From assembly GCA_965229695.1 (NCBI GenBank), contig OZ245921.1, positions 3,286,001 through 3,350,000 of the forward strand: a stretch of 64,000 nt of DNA, in the 5' to 3' direction. This DNA comes from JANSYL01 sp965229695 (GTDB taxonomy: Bacteria > Pseudomonadota > Alphaproteobacteria > Rhodobacterales > Rhodobacteraceae). Position 1 is the stretch's first letter. Every line of letters begins with the position of its first letter. Below are positions 23,912-32,930 of the stretch, piece after piece. The notes beneath the pieces were generated by a model. That model was not told the origin of the DNA and did not search any database. It saw nothing but the letters and a program-made list of their open reading frames with translations. The position numbers and the translations under genes are program-made.

Positions 23912-24904
23912 ATGAGCTTTACAGCGCTTTTGGTGGAAAAGGATGACGAGGGCAAAACCAGCGCATCTGTTCAGACCCTTGAAGATGATCGCCTGCCCGA
24001 AGGGAATGTCACGGTCGCGGTTGAGTTTTCGACGCTGAACTACAAAGACGGGCTCTGCATTGGGCCCGGCGGCGGTTTGGTGCGCAATTACCCCCATGTG
24101 CCCGGCATCGACTTTGCCGGTACGGTCGAGGCCAGCGACGACCCGCGCTACAGCCCCGGCGATAAGGTTGTGCTGACCGGTTGGCGCGTGGGCGAGGCGC
24201 ATTGGGGCGGTTATGCCACCAAAGCGCGCGTCAAGGCCGATTGGCTGGTGCCCTTGCCCGACGGGTTGAGCACGCGTCAGGCCATGGCGGTGGGCACGGC
24301 TGGGTTTACCGCCATGTTGGCCGTGATGGCGCTGGAAGATCATGGGTTAACGCCTGAAAAGGGTGAGGTTTTGGTGACCGGAGCGGCGGGTGGCGTCGGC
24401 TCGGTCGCGACCGCGATCTTGGGGAACCTCGGCTATGAGGTGGCTGGCGTAACCGGACGGCCCGAGCAGGAAGATTACCTCAAAAGCCTTGGGGCGGCAC
24501 GGATTGTGGCGCGGGAGGAGTTGGCGGAAACGGTGAAGCGCCCGCTGGAATCCGAGACCTGGGCCGGCTGCGTCGACGCGGTGGGTGGCGCGATGCTGGC
24601 GCGTGTTTTGGGCCAGATGAAATATGGCGGGTCGGTTTCTGCTGTGGGGCTGGCCGGGGGCGCTGGCCTGCCTGCGACCGTGATCCCGTTTTTGCTGCGG
24701 GGCGTGAATTTGCTGGGCATCGACAGCGTGATGCAGCCTTATGAGGCCCGGTTGCGCGCCTGGGAGCGGATTGCCAAAGACCTGCCGATGGAGACGCTGG
24801 AGGCGATGATCGAACCTGCGACCTTGGTGGATTTGCCGGAGTTGGGCCGTGCCATCCTCAAAGGCGGCGTGCGTGGCCGTGTGGTGGTCGATGTGACCGC
24901 ATAA
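23912..24904 (+). CDS. acuI: Acrylyl-CoA reductase AcuI (NADPH)
   Basis: 330 residues, medium-chain reductase family of the YhdH/AcuI type: zinc-free, with the nucleotide loop VTGAAGGVGSVATAIL and the substrate region STLNYKDGLCIG. AcuI reduces acryloyl-CoA to propionyl-CoA, detoxifying the acrylate that DMSP cleavage or lyase activity releases. The ATG of MSFTALLV is chosen (GGGAG upstream) over a GTG-type start nine codons earlier. It lies 52 bases after dmdA on the same strand. The dmdA-acuI order is the one seen in other roseobacters. Confidence 0.87.
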   Translation: MSFTALLVEKDDEGKTSASVQTLEDDRLPEGNVTVAVEFSTLNYKDGLCIGPGGGLVRNYPHVPGIDFAGTVEASDDPRYSPGDKVVLTGWRVGEAHWGGYATKARVKADWLVPLPDGLSTRQAMAVGTAGFTAMLAVMALEDHGLTPEKGEVLVTGAAGGVGSVATAILGNLGYEVAGVTGRPEQEDYLKSLGAARIVAREELAETVKRPLESETWAGCVDAVGGAMLARVLGQMKYGGSVSAVGLAGGAGLPATVIPFLLRGVNLLGIDSVMQPYEARLRAWERIAKDLPMETLEAMIEPATLVDLPELGRAILKGGVRGRVVVDVTA

Positions 24905-24945
24905 ACCCGAAGCGGTTGCGCTGCGCCTGCGGCGCATCGCCGGGG

Positions 24946-24966
24946 CCGGAAACCTAGGGTTTCCGG
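24946..24966. terminator. Hairpin after acuI
   Basis: A perfect 9-bp stem (ccggaaacc / ggtttccgg, 3-base loop) lies 42 bases after the acuI stop. The following tract (GGCGTTTGTGG) has few T residues, so termination strength is uncertain. Confidence 0.45.
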
Positions 24967-25028
24967 GGCGTTTGTGGCTGGGTTGTGGGCTGTTTCGGAG
25001 GTCTTGGGCCTTTGGCGGGCCGTTGATT

Positions 25029-25068
25029 GCCTCCGGCGGCCATATTTCTGGGATAAAGAGTGGGCGGG
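25029..25068 (+). repeat. Dispersed gene-end motif, CCTCCGGCGGCCATATTT form
   Basis: Nearly the same 40-base stretch occurs at 62594-62633: a GC-rich GCCTCCGGCGGCC palindrome, then ATATTT, GGATAAAGA and TGGGCGGG. It lies in the 231-base gap between acuI and the photolyase gene. Confidence 0.65.
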
Positions 25069-25135
25069 CTTTGCTTGATCTTGCAAGGCGCGCGCTAGGT
25101 TCTGGGCACGATGCGGCGGATTGGGCGAGGCGGGC

Positions 25136-26554
25136 ATGTCAGAACAGCCAGTGATTTGGTGGGTGCGACGGGATTTTCGGCTGGCCGATAATCCGGCCTT
25201 GGTGGCGGCTGTGCGCTCGGGGGCGCCCGTGCTGCCGGTTTTCATTTTTGACGAGGTTGTCGAAACCCATGGCGCGGCGCCGAAATGGCGTTTGGGTGAG
25301 GCTGTGACGGCCTTGGCACGGGCCTTGGCGGCCGAGGGCAGCACGTTGATTTGCCGCCGGGGCTTGGCCTTGCGCGTGCTGCGCGATCTGGTGGCAGAGG
25401 TGGGCGCCAGTGCGGTGCACTGGAACCGGCTTTACGATCCTGCCGCGCGGATGCGGGATGAGACGGTCAAGGCGGGTTTGAAGGCTGATGGGGTCTTGGC
25501 CGAAAGCCATGCGGGTCATCTGGTGCATGAGCCCTGGGAGGTGCAGACCGGTTCGGGCGGCTACTACAAGGTCTACTCGCCGTTTTGGAAAGCCGTGCGT
25601 GGGCGGGAGGTCGCCGCGCCGCTGCCAACCCCAAAACCGCGCGCGCCTGCGGCTTGGCCGCAAAGTGATGACCCGGCCAGTTGGGCCATGGGGGCCGCCA
25701 TGCGGCGTGGCGCGGATGTTTTGCAGGCACATGTTCAGGTGGGCGAGCGCGCGGCGCGCGACCGATTGGGGGCGTTCTTGGAGAACGGGATTGCGGCCTA
25801 TAAGGAACGGCGCGATCTTTTGGCCGAAGATGGCACCTCGGGCCTGAGCGAAAACCTCACCTATGGAGAGATTAGCGCACGGAGTTGCTGGCATGCCGGG
25901 TGGCAGGCGATGGAGCGCGGTCAGGCGGGGGCCGAGACCTTTTTGAAAGAGCTGATCTGGCGCGATTTTGCCTATCACCTGGTCTTTCACACCCCATACA
26001 TCGTCGATCAGAACTGGCGGCGGGATTGGGATGCGTTCCCCTGGAACGCAGATGGCGCGCGGCCTGAGGTTCTAGCCTGGAAGCGCGGGCGCACGGGCAT
26101 GCCGATCATCGATGCGGCCATGCGTGAGATGTATGTGACTGGGCGTATGCACAACCGGGCGCGGATGCTGGTTGCCTCCTACCTCACCAAGCATATGATG
26201 ACCCATTGGAAACTAGGCCTTGATTGGTTCGAAGACTGTCTGGTGGATTGGGATCCGGCCTCGAACGCGATGGGCTGGCAATGGGCGGCGGGGTCTGGGC
26301 CAGATGCGGCGCCTTATTTCCGTGTCTTCAACCCCGAGACCCAAGCTGAAAAATTCGACGCTGAGGGGCGGTATCGCCGCCGCTGGCTGGCGGAAATCAC
26401 CCCCAAACCGACCGATACGGCGCTGAGCTATTTTGCGGCGATCCCGAAAAGCTGGTCGATGGCGCCGGATGATCCATATCCTTTGAGACCGGTTGTTGAG
26501 GCCGCTGATGGGCGCAAACGGGCGCTTGCGGCCTATGAAAACCGCGGATTTTGA
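25136..26554 (+). CDS. phrB: Deoxyribodipyrimidine photolyase (class I)
   Basis: 472 residues. The N-terminal photolyase domain starts VIWWVRRDFRLADNPAL. The C-terminal FAD domain has the family blocks LTYGEISARSCWHAGWQ, ELIWRDFAYHLVFHTPY, TGMPIIDAAMREMYVTGRMHNRARMLVASYLTKHMMTHWK and DWDPASNAMGWQWAAGSGPDAAPYFRVFNP. It repairs UV-induced cyclobutane dimers using blue light and FADH-. The ATG at 25136 follows GAGG; a TTG five codons earlier is possible. A cryptochrome-type role cannot be wholly excluded. Confidence 0.93.
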   Translation: MSEQPVIWWVRRDFRLADNPALVAAVRSGAPVLPVFIFDEVVETHGAAPKWRLGEAVTALARALAAEGSTLICRRGLALRVLRDLVAEVGASAVHWNRLYDPAARMRDETVKAGLKADGVLAESHAGHLVHEPWEVQTGSGGYYKVYSPFWKAVRGREVAAPLPTPKPRAPAAWPQSDDPASWAMGAAMRRGADVLQAHVQVGERAARDRLGAFLENGIAAYKERRDLLAEDGTSGLSENLTYGEISARSCWHAGWQAMERGQAGAETFLKELIWRDFAYHLVFHTPYIVDQNWRRDWDAFPWNADGARPEVLAWKRGRTGMPIIDAAMREMYVTGRMHNRARMLVASYLTKHMMTHWKLGLDWFEDCLVDWDPASNAMGWQWAAGSGPDAAPYFRVFNPETQAEKFDAEGRYRRRWLAEITPKPTDTALSYFAAIPKSWSMAPDDPYPLRPVVEAADGRKRALAAYENRGF

Positions 26555-26628
26555 CGCGATCTGGCGCGCTCAACCCTTGTGGATGTCAACCTGGTCGCGT
26601 CAATATGGCGTGACACGAAGAGGACCAT

Positions 26629-27840
26629 ATGAAGATCAAAGAAACGGCAAAAGGCGAGGAAAACTTGCCGCGCTATTTCGGGGCGGTGTTCGAAAAAGCG
26701 CAACAGATGCAACATGGGCGGCTGGATTTTGTGCTGCCCGATGGGCGCAGCTTTCGGGCCGAAGGGGCAAAGCCTGGGCCGGTGGCCGAGGTGCATATCC
26801 ACAACAACGATGTTTTTGCGCGTTTGATCCGTGAAGGCGACTTGGGCTTTTGCGAAGCGTATCTGGATGGCTGGTGGACCACGCCCGATCTGCAGGCATT
26901 CATGGATCTGGTCCATGCCGACAACACCGAGATTTACGATGGCTTCCTGGGTCTGGGGATGATCCGCGCCTATGAGCGGCTGCGCTTTTGGTTGCAGCGC
27001 AACACCAAGGCGCAGGCGAAAAAGAACATCGCGGCGCATTATGACCTGGGCAACGAGTTTTACCGGCTGTGGCTGGATGACACGATGACCTATTCCTCGG
27101 CGATTTTTGCGACGGGTCAGGAATCGACCGAAGCGGCGCAGACGGCCAAATATGCCTCGATGGTTGATCAGATGGGCGCGCAACCCGGCGATCATGTGCT
27201 TGAGATCGGCTGTGGGTGGGGCGGGTTTGCCGAATACGCCGCCAAGGAACGTGGGCTGAAGGTGACGGGTCTGACGATCAGCCAGGAACAGTTCAACTAT
27301 GCGGTCGAGCGCATCGCCAAAGCGGGGCTCAGCGACCGGGTTGAGATCAAGATGCAAGATTATCGCGATGAGACCGGGCGCTATGACGGCATCGCGTCGA
27401 TTGAGATGTTTGAAGCGGTTGGGCAGAAATACTGGCCGGTTTATTTCGACACGGTGCGCGAACGGTTGAAGCCCGGAAAACACGCGACCTTGCAGATCAT
27501 CACGGTGCAGGATGAACGCTGGGAACTGTACCGCAAGGGCGTGGATTTCATTCAGAAGTACATCTTCCCCGGTGGCATGTTGCCTGCGCCGAAAATCCTC
27601 AAGCAGGAGGTCGCGCGTGCCGGGCTTGAGGTCAAAGGTTCGATTGAGTTTGGGGAAAGCTACAGCCAGACTCTACGCCGTTGGCATGAAACCTTTAACG
27701 GGCGTTGGGATGAGGTGGCCGATCTGGGCTTTGACGATCGGTTCCGTCGGATGTGGAACTTTTATCTCACCTCTTGCGCGTCGGCCTTTCATTTCGGAGT
27801 GTGCGACGTGACGCAGATCACGGTGACGCGTCCGGCCTGA
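26629..27840 (+). CDS. cfa: Cyclopropane-fatty-acyl-phospholipid synthase
   Basis: 403 residues. An N-terminal lipid-binding region precedes a SAM methyltransferase domain with motif I VLEIGCGWGGFAEYAA. Other family blocks are YDLGNEFYRLWLDDTMTYSSAIF, GLTISQEQFNYA, SIEMFEAVGQKYWPVYF and IQKYIFPGGMLP. It adds a methylene group to unsaturated acyl chains of membrane phospholipids, usually under stress or in stationary phase. GAGGA is eight bases before the ATG. The nearby photolyase, tellurite and thiol genes share a stress theme. Confidence 0.93.
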   Translation: MKIKETAKGEENLPRYFGAVFEKAQQMQHGRLDFVLPDGRSFRAEGAKPGPVAEVHIHNNDVFARLIREGDLGFCEAYLDGWWTTPDLQAFMDLVHADNTEIYDGFLGLGMIRAYERLRFWLQRNTKAQAKKNIAAHYDLGNEFYRLWLDDTMTYSSAIFATGQESTEAAQTAKYASMVDQMGAQPGDHVLEIGCGWGGFAEYAAKERGLKVTGLTISQEQFNYAVERIAKAGLSDRVEIKMQDYRDETGRYDGIASIEMFEAVGQKYWPVYFDTVRERLKPGKHATLQIITVQDERWELYRKGVDFIQKYIFPGGMLPAPKILKQEVARAGLEVKGSIEFGESYSQTLRRWHETFNGRWDEVADLGFDDRFRRMWNFYLTSCASAFHFGVCDVTQITVTRPA

Positions 27841-27852
27841 CGGAGCTTTTTG

Positions 27853-28293
27853 ATGCCCACCGCCCCAAAGCTAGTTGCAGCAATCCTGTTTTTCGGGATC
27901 GGCTGGATCGCGGCGGGGTTCGTGCTGGACACGTTTCCCGAAGAAATCCCGGCAACCTATTTCCCCTTGTCCATCGGTCTGATCGGGGCCTGGCAGGGCT
28001 GGATGGTGGCAGGCAGACTTGCCGGGCAAGGGCTGGCCGTTGGGGTTGGCAATGGCATTCGCACCTCGGTGCAACTGGCGTTTTTCGGGCTGGCGATTTT
28101 TGCGCTGCGCACGATGTTCCTGCGCTCGGCCAATTTGCGCTATGATGGCGCGGGGGAGGCGACGGTGGCGGCGCTGGAGCTGTTCTTGGAGTATTTGCTG
28201 CAATCGTTGACCGTGCCGATTTGGGCCACGCTTTTGGTCGGCGGGGTTGTGGCGGGCGCTCTGTTGGAAGTGGTCGCGCGCAATTGGCGCTGA
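27853..28293 (+). CDS. trgA: TrgA family membrane protein (tellurite resistance locus)
   Basis: 146 residues with four membrane helices and the TrgA-like end AGALLEVVARNWR. The order trgA, trgB, cysK is that of the tellurite-resistance locus described in Rhodobacter sphaeroides. The ATG at 27853 has GGAG seven bases upstream; a TTG one codon earlier is less likely. Its stop lies 17 bases before the trgB start. Biochemical role unknown. Confidence 0.83.
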   Translation: MPTAPKLVAAILFFGIGWIAAGFVLDTFPEEIPATYFPLSIGLIGAWQGWMVAGRLAGQGLAVGVGNGIRTSVQLAFFGLAIFALRTMFLRSANLRYDGAGEATVAALELFLEYLLQSLTVPIWATLLVGGVVAGALLEVVARNWR

Positions 28294-28310
28294 GGACAGG
28301 CAAGGCCCCG

Positions 28311-29423
28311 ATGGCAGCGATTTTTCTTTTTGGCACCTTGCGCCATGCGCCTTTGTTCGAGGTGGCGGCGGGCCAACCCCTGCAGGCGCGTGCGGCCCAA
28401 CTGCCGGGTGAGCGTGTGGCGCGGGTTTCCGGCGCGGCCTATCCGGTTTTGGATCGGGGCGTGGGCGCCGAGGGGCTTTTGATCGAGGTCGATCCCCAGG
28501 CCCTGGCGCGCTTGGATTTTTACGAAGCCTGCTTTGGCTATGAACGCCGACCGGTTGAGGTGGTGACCCAAGCCGGGACAGAACGGGCGGAGGTTTGGCG
28601 GCCCACCGCGCCTGCGGGTGACCCGGCCGAGGATTGGTCGCTCGACCTTTGGGCCGCGGATTGGGGGCCGCTAAGCTGTCAGGCCGCCGCCGAGGTGATG
28701 CGCCAGATGGGGCAGGCCACGCCCGAGGAACTCGGCCACCGCTTCGGCATGATTCAATCACGCGCGCAATCTTATGTCAGGGCCGGGCAGTGGCAGCGCC
28801 CCGGGCTTGTTGGCACCGGGATGGGGCGCGATGATGTTGAGATCGAGGCCCATCGCTTCCCCTACACCAAATTCTTTGTCGCCGAAGAAATGCGCGCCAA
28901 GTTTCGCAGGCTAGGTGGCGGCTGGTCGGCCCCTGTGGAACGCGGCATGTGGCGTGTGTCGGATGCTGTCACGGTTTTGCCCTATGACCCGGTACGCGAC
29001 CGTATCCTGTTGGTCGAACAGGCGCGCTTTGGCGCTTTGGCCCATGGTGACGCCAATCCGTGGTTGCTGGAACCTGTCGCAGGCATGATCGATGCTGGCG
29101 AAACCGCCGAAGATGCCGCCCGGCGCGAAGCGCAGGAGGAGGCGGGATTGCAGCTTGGTGATTTGCATTTCATTGCAAAATACTACCCAAGCCCCGGCGG
29201 TATCGCACAGCTGCTTTATTCTTATGTGGGCATCGCTGATTTGCCGGATACCGCCATGGGCTTGGGCGGTGTCGAAACCGAAGATGAGGATATTCAAAGT
29301 CACATCGTCGATTTCGACACGGCCAACCAGCTCTACCAAGGTGGCGACATTGCCGATGCGCCGGGGATTGTCAGCTTTCAGTGGCTTCTACTGAACCGTG
29401 ATCGCTTGCGCGGAGCGGGTTGA
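28311..29423 (+). CDS. trgB: TrgB: fused gamma-glutamylcyclotransferase-like and NUDIX domains
   Basis: 370 residues. The N-terminal ~150 residues begin IFLFGTLRHAPLFEV, a gamma-glutamylcyclotransferase-like (AIG2) fold. The C-terminal ~200 residues form an ADP-ribose-pyrophosphatase-type NUDIX domain, with the box at GMIDAGETAEDAARREAQEEAGL. The fusion is the known TrgB layout. The ATG at 28311 is chosen because it begins the cyclotransferase strand and has AAGG upstream. It lies between trgA and cysK, both linked to tellurite resistance. The NUDIX substrate is probably ADP-ribose or a related nucleotide sugar. Confidence 0.88.
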   Translation: MAAIFLFGTLRHAPLFEVAAGQPLQARAAQLPGERVARVSGAAYPVLDRGVGAEGLLIEVDPQALARLDFYEACFGYERRPVEVVTQAGTERAEVWRPTAPAGDPAEDWSLDLWAADWGPLSCQAAAEVMRQMGQATPEELGHRFGMIQSRAQSYVRAGQWQRPGLVGTGMGRDDVEIEAHRFPYTKFFVAEEMRAKFRRLGGGWSAPVERGMWRVSDAVTVLPYDPVRDRILLVEQARFGALAHGDANPWLLEPVAGMIDAGETAEDAARREAQEEAGLQLGDLHFIAKYYPSPGGIAQLLYSYVGIADLPDTAMGLGGVETEDEDIQSHIVDFDTANQLYQGGDIADAPGIVSFQWLLLNRDRLRGAG

Positions 29424-29493
29424 GTTTGCCCCGCTGCGCGCCTATCCCTGACAGCCACAAGACAGATGCCGAAACGGCCTTGGAGCGCGCATA

Positions 29494-30522
29494 ATGACCA
29501 TCCACAAAGATCTGGCTTCGGCCATCGGCAACACGCCCCTGATCCGCCTGAATAAGCTGAGCGATCAGACAGGTTGTGAAATCCTGGGCAAGGCCGAGTT
29601 TTTGAACCCCGGCCAATCGGTCAAAGACCGCGCCGCGCTTTACATCATCCAAGATGCGGTTGCCAAAGGGCAGCTTCGCCCAGGCGGCACGATTGTCGAA
29701 GGTACGGCTGGCAATACCGGGATCGGTCTGGCGCTGGTGGGGGCATCGATGGGGTTCAAGACCGTCATCGTCATCCCTGAAACGCAGAGCCAGGAAAAAA
29801 AGGACATGCTGCGCCTTTCCGGGGCGGAGTTGATCCAGGTGCCCGCCGCCCCCTATTCGAACCCGAATAACTACGTACGCTATTCCGGCCGTCTGGCGGC
29901 GGCGTTGAACGAGACCCTTCCCGAAGGCGCGATTTGGGCCAATCAGTTTGACAACACCGCCAATCGGCAAGCCCATGTTGAAACCACAGGGCCTGAGATT
30001 TGGGATCAGACCGGCGGCAAAGTCGATGGCTTCATTTGCGCGGTGGGCTCTGGCGGCACCGTTGCGGGCGTGGGGGAGTTTCTGCAGCCCAAAGGCGTGA
30101 AGGTTGGCTTGGCCGATCCCGAAGGCTCTGGCCTGTTCAAGCTTTATACCGGGCAGCAAGCGGGCGGGGATTCAATCTCCGAAGGCATCGGGCAGGGGCG
30201 CATCACCGCCAATCTCGAAGGGTTCACACCAGACTTGTGCTATAAGATCCCCGATGCCGAGGCGCTGCCGATGATCTTTGATCTGCTGGCGGAAGAGGGT
30301 ATCTGCCTGGGCGGTTCTTCCGCCATCAACATGGCCGGTGCCACGCGTATGGCCAAGGAAATGGGGCCCGGCCACACCATCGTGACCATCCTTTGTGATT
30401 ATGGCACGCGCTATCAATCCAAGGTCTACAATCCTGAATTTCTGCGCGAAAAGGGCCTGCCGGTTCCGGCCTGGCTGGATCGTCCGGCGATGGATATTCC
30501 GGACGTGTTCGAAGACGCGTGA
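29494..30522 (+). CDS. cysK: Cysteine synthase A
   Basis: 342 residues. Pyridoxal phosphate would bind Lys44 in GQSVKDRAA; the phosphate loop is TAGNTGIG and the substrate loop is intact. It makes cysteine from O-acetylserine and sulfide. CysK is part of the R. sphaeroides tellurite locus, where extra cysteine supply counters tellurite damage. The stop codon overlaps the next ATG (TGATG), coupling it to the channel gene. Confidence 0.95.
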   Translation: MTIHKDLASAIGNTPLIRLNKLSDQTGCEILGKAEFLNPGQSVKDRAALYIIQDAVAKGQLRPGGTIVEGTAGNTGIGLALVGASMGFKTVIVIPETQSQEKKDMLRLSGAELIQVPAAPYSNPNNYVRYSGRLAAALNETLPEGAIWANQFDNTANRQAHVETTGPEIWDQTGGKVDGFICAVGSGGTVAGVGEFLQPKGVKVGLADPEGSGLFKLYTGQQAGGDSISEGIGQGRITANLEGFTPDLCYKIPDAEALPMIFDLLAEEGICLGGSSAINMAGATRMAKEMGPGHTIVTILCDYGTRYQSKVYNPEFLREKGLPVPAWLDRPAMDIPDVFEDA

Positions 30523-32930
30523 TGGCGCGGGCGCTTTCCCTTCTGGCGCTGACGCTTTTCCTGCTAATCGGCGTGATGGCGGGCAGCGGGTTTGCCCAAA
30601 GCGCCAGCGTTTCAGAGACCGCCGCCGCGTCAGAGATCGACTTTGCGGCCTGGGAGACCGAGGCCACGCGCGCCGAAAACTTGATTGAGGCCGGGCGCGC
30701 CTCGACCGCGTTTTTCGAAAACCTGCGCGGTGATCTTGTCGAATGGCGCCTGCGCCTGGTCGAGGCGCAATCGGTCAACGAAGATCGCATCGCCACGCTG
30801 CAAGCACAGATCGAAGCGCTCGGGCCGCTGCCGGAAGATGGCTCGCCCGAGCTTGATTCCATCGCCGAGCGGCGGCTTGAGCTAACCGAACAATTGACCT
30901 TCGCGCAGGAACCGGTGCTGAGCGCGCTGGAGGCCGCCACGCGGGCCGAAGGCCTGATCCGCGAGATCGACGCGCAACTGAGGGACCGTCAGCAACAAGA
31001 ATTCTTGGAACACGCGCCCAGCCCCGCCAACCCGGTCAATTGGCCGGGCGCGCTAACGGCGGTGCGCGACGTGGCGCTGGATTTGGATAGTGATTTCCGC
31101 ACACGGCTGTCCAATCCGGCCCAGCGCGAACAGGCCGTCGAAAACGCCCCGGTGATTTTGCTGTTCTTGATCCTGGGCGGTCTGGCGATCCTACGCGGCA
31201 GCAAGTTCGCGCTGATGGCCACGCGGCGGTTGCAGCGCAACGCGCATCTGCGCGGGCGCGCGGCGGTAACGTTCCTGGTGTCGTTGTCACAGGTGGTGAT
31301 TCCGCTTTTGGGGGTGATTGCAATCTTGGCGGCGGTGCTGAGCAGCGGCTTGCTGGGTGCGGACGCCGTGGCGCTGTTGGAGGCGTTTGGCACGTTGATT
31401 CTCGCCGCCTTTGCCGCGCGCTGGCTGGCCGGGCGGGTCTTCCCCGAAGGCGACGGCCCGCTTGGCTTGCTGGAACTGGATGAGCATCAAAAGGCCTCGG
31501 CCAAACGGTCTCTGGTCAGCATCGGTATCCTCTTTGGTCTGGGCAGCGTGATCGAGGCGCTATCGGGCCTGAACCAGGTGGCGCCCGCCGCGCGCGGGGT
31601 TCTGACCCTGCCGGTGTTGGTGTTGCTGGCCCTATCTTATTGGCGCTTTGCGCATGCCCTGTCGGTCGGACGGCCCGAGGTTGCCCCCGAAGACGGGTCG
31701 GCCTTTGCACGCGGCTTCATCGCGCTTGTCGCCCGCGCCTTGCTGCTTGTGGCGATCGTCGGCCCGCTCTTGGCCTTGGTCGGCTACACCAATGCGGCTG
31801 AGGCTATCATGCTGCCGACGGCGCTGACCATTGGCATCCTGGGCATCCTGGTGGCGCTGCAACCGGTGATCCGCGATCTATACGCGCTGGCCTTCCGCAC
31901 CACGCGCAGCTCCGCCTCCGAGGCGCTATTGCCGGTGGCGGTAAACTTCCTGCTGATCTTCGCCGCCCTGCCGCTATTGGCGCTGACCTGGGGCGTGCGG
32001 CCCGATCAATTGTCGGATTTCTATTCCCGCTTTTGGGAAGGCATGACCATCGGCGGTGTGCGCCTGACACCTGGTATGGTCCTATCGGTCATCGCCACCT
32101 TCTTCATCGGGGTTTTGATCACCCGACTGTTGCAAGGGGCGCTGAAATCCACCGTCCTGCCGCGCACCAAGATGGATACCGGCGCACGCAACGCGGTGAC
32201 GGCGGGGGTTGGCTATATCGGGATCGCGCTGGCCGCGGTGATCGCGGTCACCGCCGGGGGGATCGACCTGACCGCGCTTGGCTTTGTGTTGGGCGCGTTG
32301 TCGGTTGGCATCGGCTTCGGCCTGCAAAACGTGGTGTCGAACTTTGTGTCTGGCATCATCTTGTTGATCGAACGCCCCATTTCGGAAGGGGATTGGATCG
32401 AGGTCGGCGGCAATATGGGGATTGTGAAATCAATCTCGGTCCGCTCCACCCGGATCGAAACCTTCGACCGCACCGATGTGATCGTGCCCAACGCTGATTT
32501 CATCAGCGGGACTGTCACCAACTGGACGCGTGGCAACAATATTGGCCGCGCCACGATCAATGTGGGCGTGGCCTATGGCACCGATACCAGGCGTGTTGAG
32601 GAGATTTTGCTAGAGATCGCAAAATCGCATCCAGGCGTCGCCATGTACCCGCCGCCCGGTGTCGATTTCATCGGTTTCGGTGCCGACAGCCTCGATTTCC
32701 GCATCCGCGCGATCTTGCGGGATGTGAACCAGCTTTTGACCGTCAAGACCGAGATGCACCACCAGATCGCCGAGCGCTTCACCGAAGAAGGCATCGAAAT
32801 CCCCTTTGCTCAGCGCGATATCTGGCTACGCAACCCCGAGGCGCTGCCCGGCGGCGCACCGACCCCGGCAGAGCCCGAGTCGGCGCCACGCGCCGACACA
32901 GACACAGACACGGAAGACCCCAAGACATGA
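30522..32930 (+). CDS. MscS-type mechanosensitive channel with large N-terminal region
   Basis: 802 residues. A signal peptide (ALSLLALTLFLLIGVMAGSGFA) leads into a periplasmic alpha-helical region of ~170 residues, of the DUF3772 type. About ten membrane helices follow. The pore helix and MscS core are clear: DLTALGFVLGALSVGIGFGLQNVVSNFVSGIILLIERPISEGDWIEVGG (~580-630). The cytoplasmic cage follows, and the end is acidic and Asp/Thr rich. It releases solutes when membrane tension rises. The start overlaps the cysK stop; its own stop overlaps the AlaX gene (ATGA). Confidence 0.92.
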   Translation: MARALSLLALTLFLLIGVMAGSGFAQSASVSETAAASEIDFAAWETEATRAENLIEAGRASTAFFENLRGDLVEWRLRLVEAQSVNEDRIATLQAQIEALGPLPEDGSPELDSIAERRLELTEQLTFAQEPVLSALEAATRAEGLIREIDAQLRDRQQQEFLEHAPSPANPVNWPGALTAVRDVALDLDSDFRTRLSNPAQREQAVENAPVILLFLILGGLAILRGSKFALMATRRLQRNAHLRGRAAVTFLVSLSQVVIPLLGVIAILAAVLSSGLLGADAVALLEAFGTLILAAFAARWLAGRVFPEGDGPLGLLELDEHQKASAKRSLVSIGILFGLGSVIEALSGLNQVAPAARGVLTLPVLVLLALSYWRFAHALSVGRPEVAPEDGSAFARGFIALVARALLLVAIVGPLLALVGYTNAAEAIMLPTALTIGILGILVALQPVIRDLYALAFRTTRSSASEALLPVAVNFLLIFAALPLLALTWGVRPDQLSDFYSRFWEGMTIGGVRLTPGMVLSVIATFFIGVLITRLLQGALKSTVLPRTKMDTGARNAVTAGVGYIGIALAAVIAVTAGGIDLTALGFVLGALSVGIGFGLQNVVSNFVSGIILLIERPISEGDWIEVGGNMGIVKSISVRSTRIETFDRTDVIVPNADFISGTVTNWTRGNNIGRATINVGVAYGTDTRRVEEILLEIAKSHPGVAMYPPPGVDFIGFGADSLDFRIRAILRDVNQLLTVKTEMHHQIAERFTEEGIEIPFAQRDIWLRNPEALPGGAPTPAEPESAPRADTDTDTEDPKT

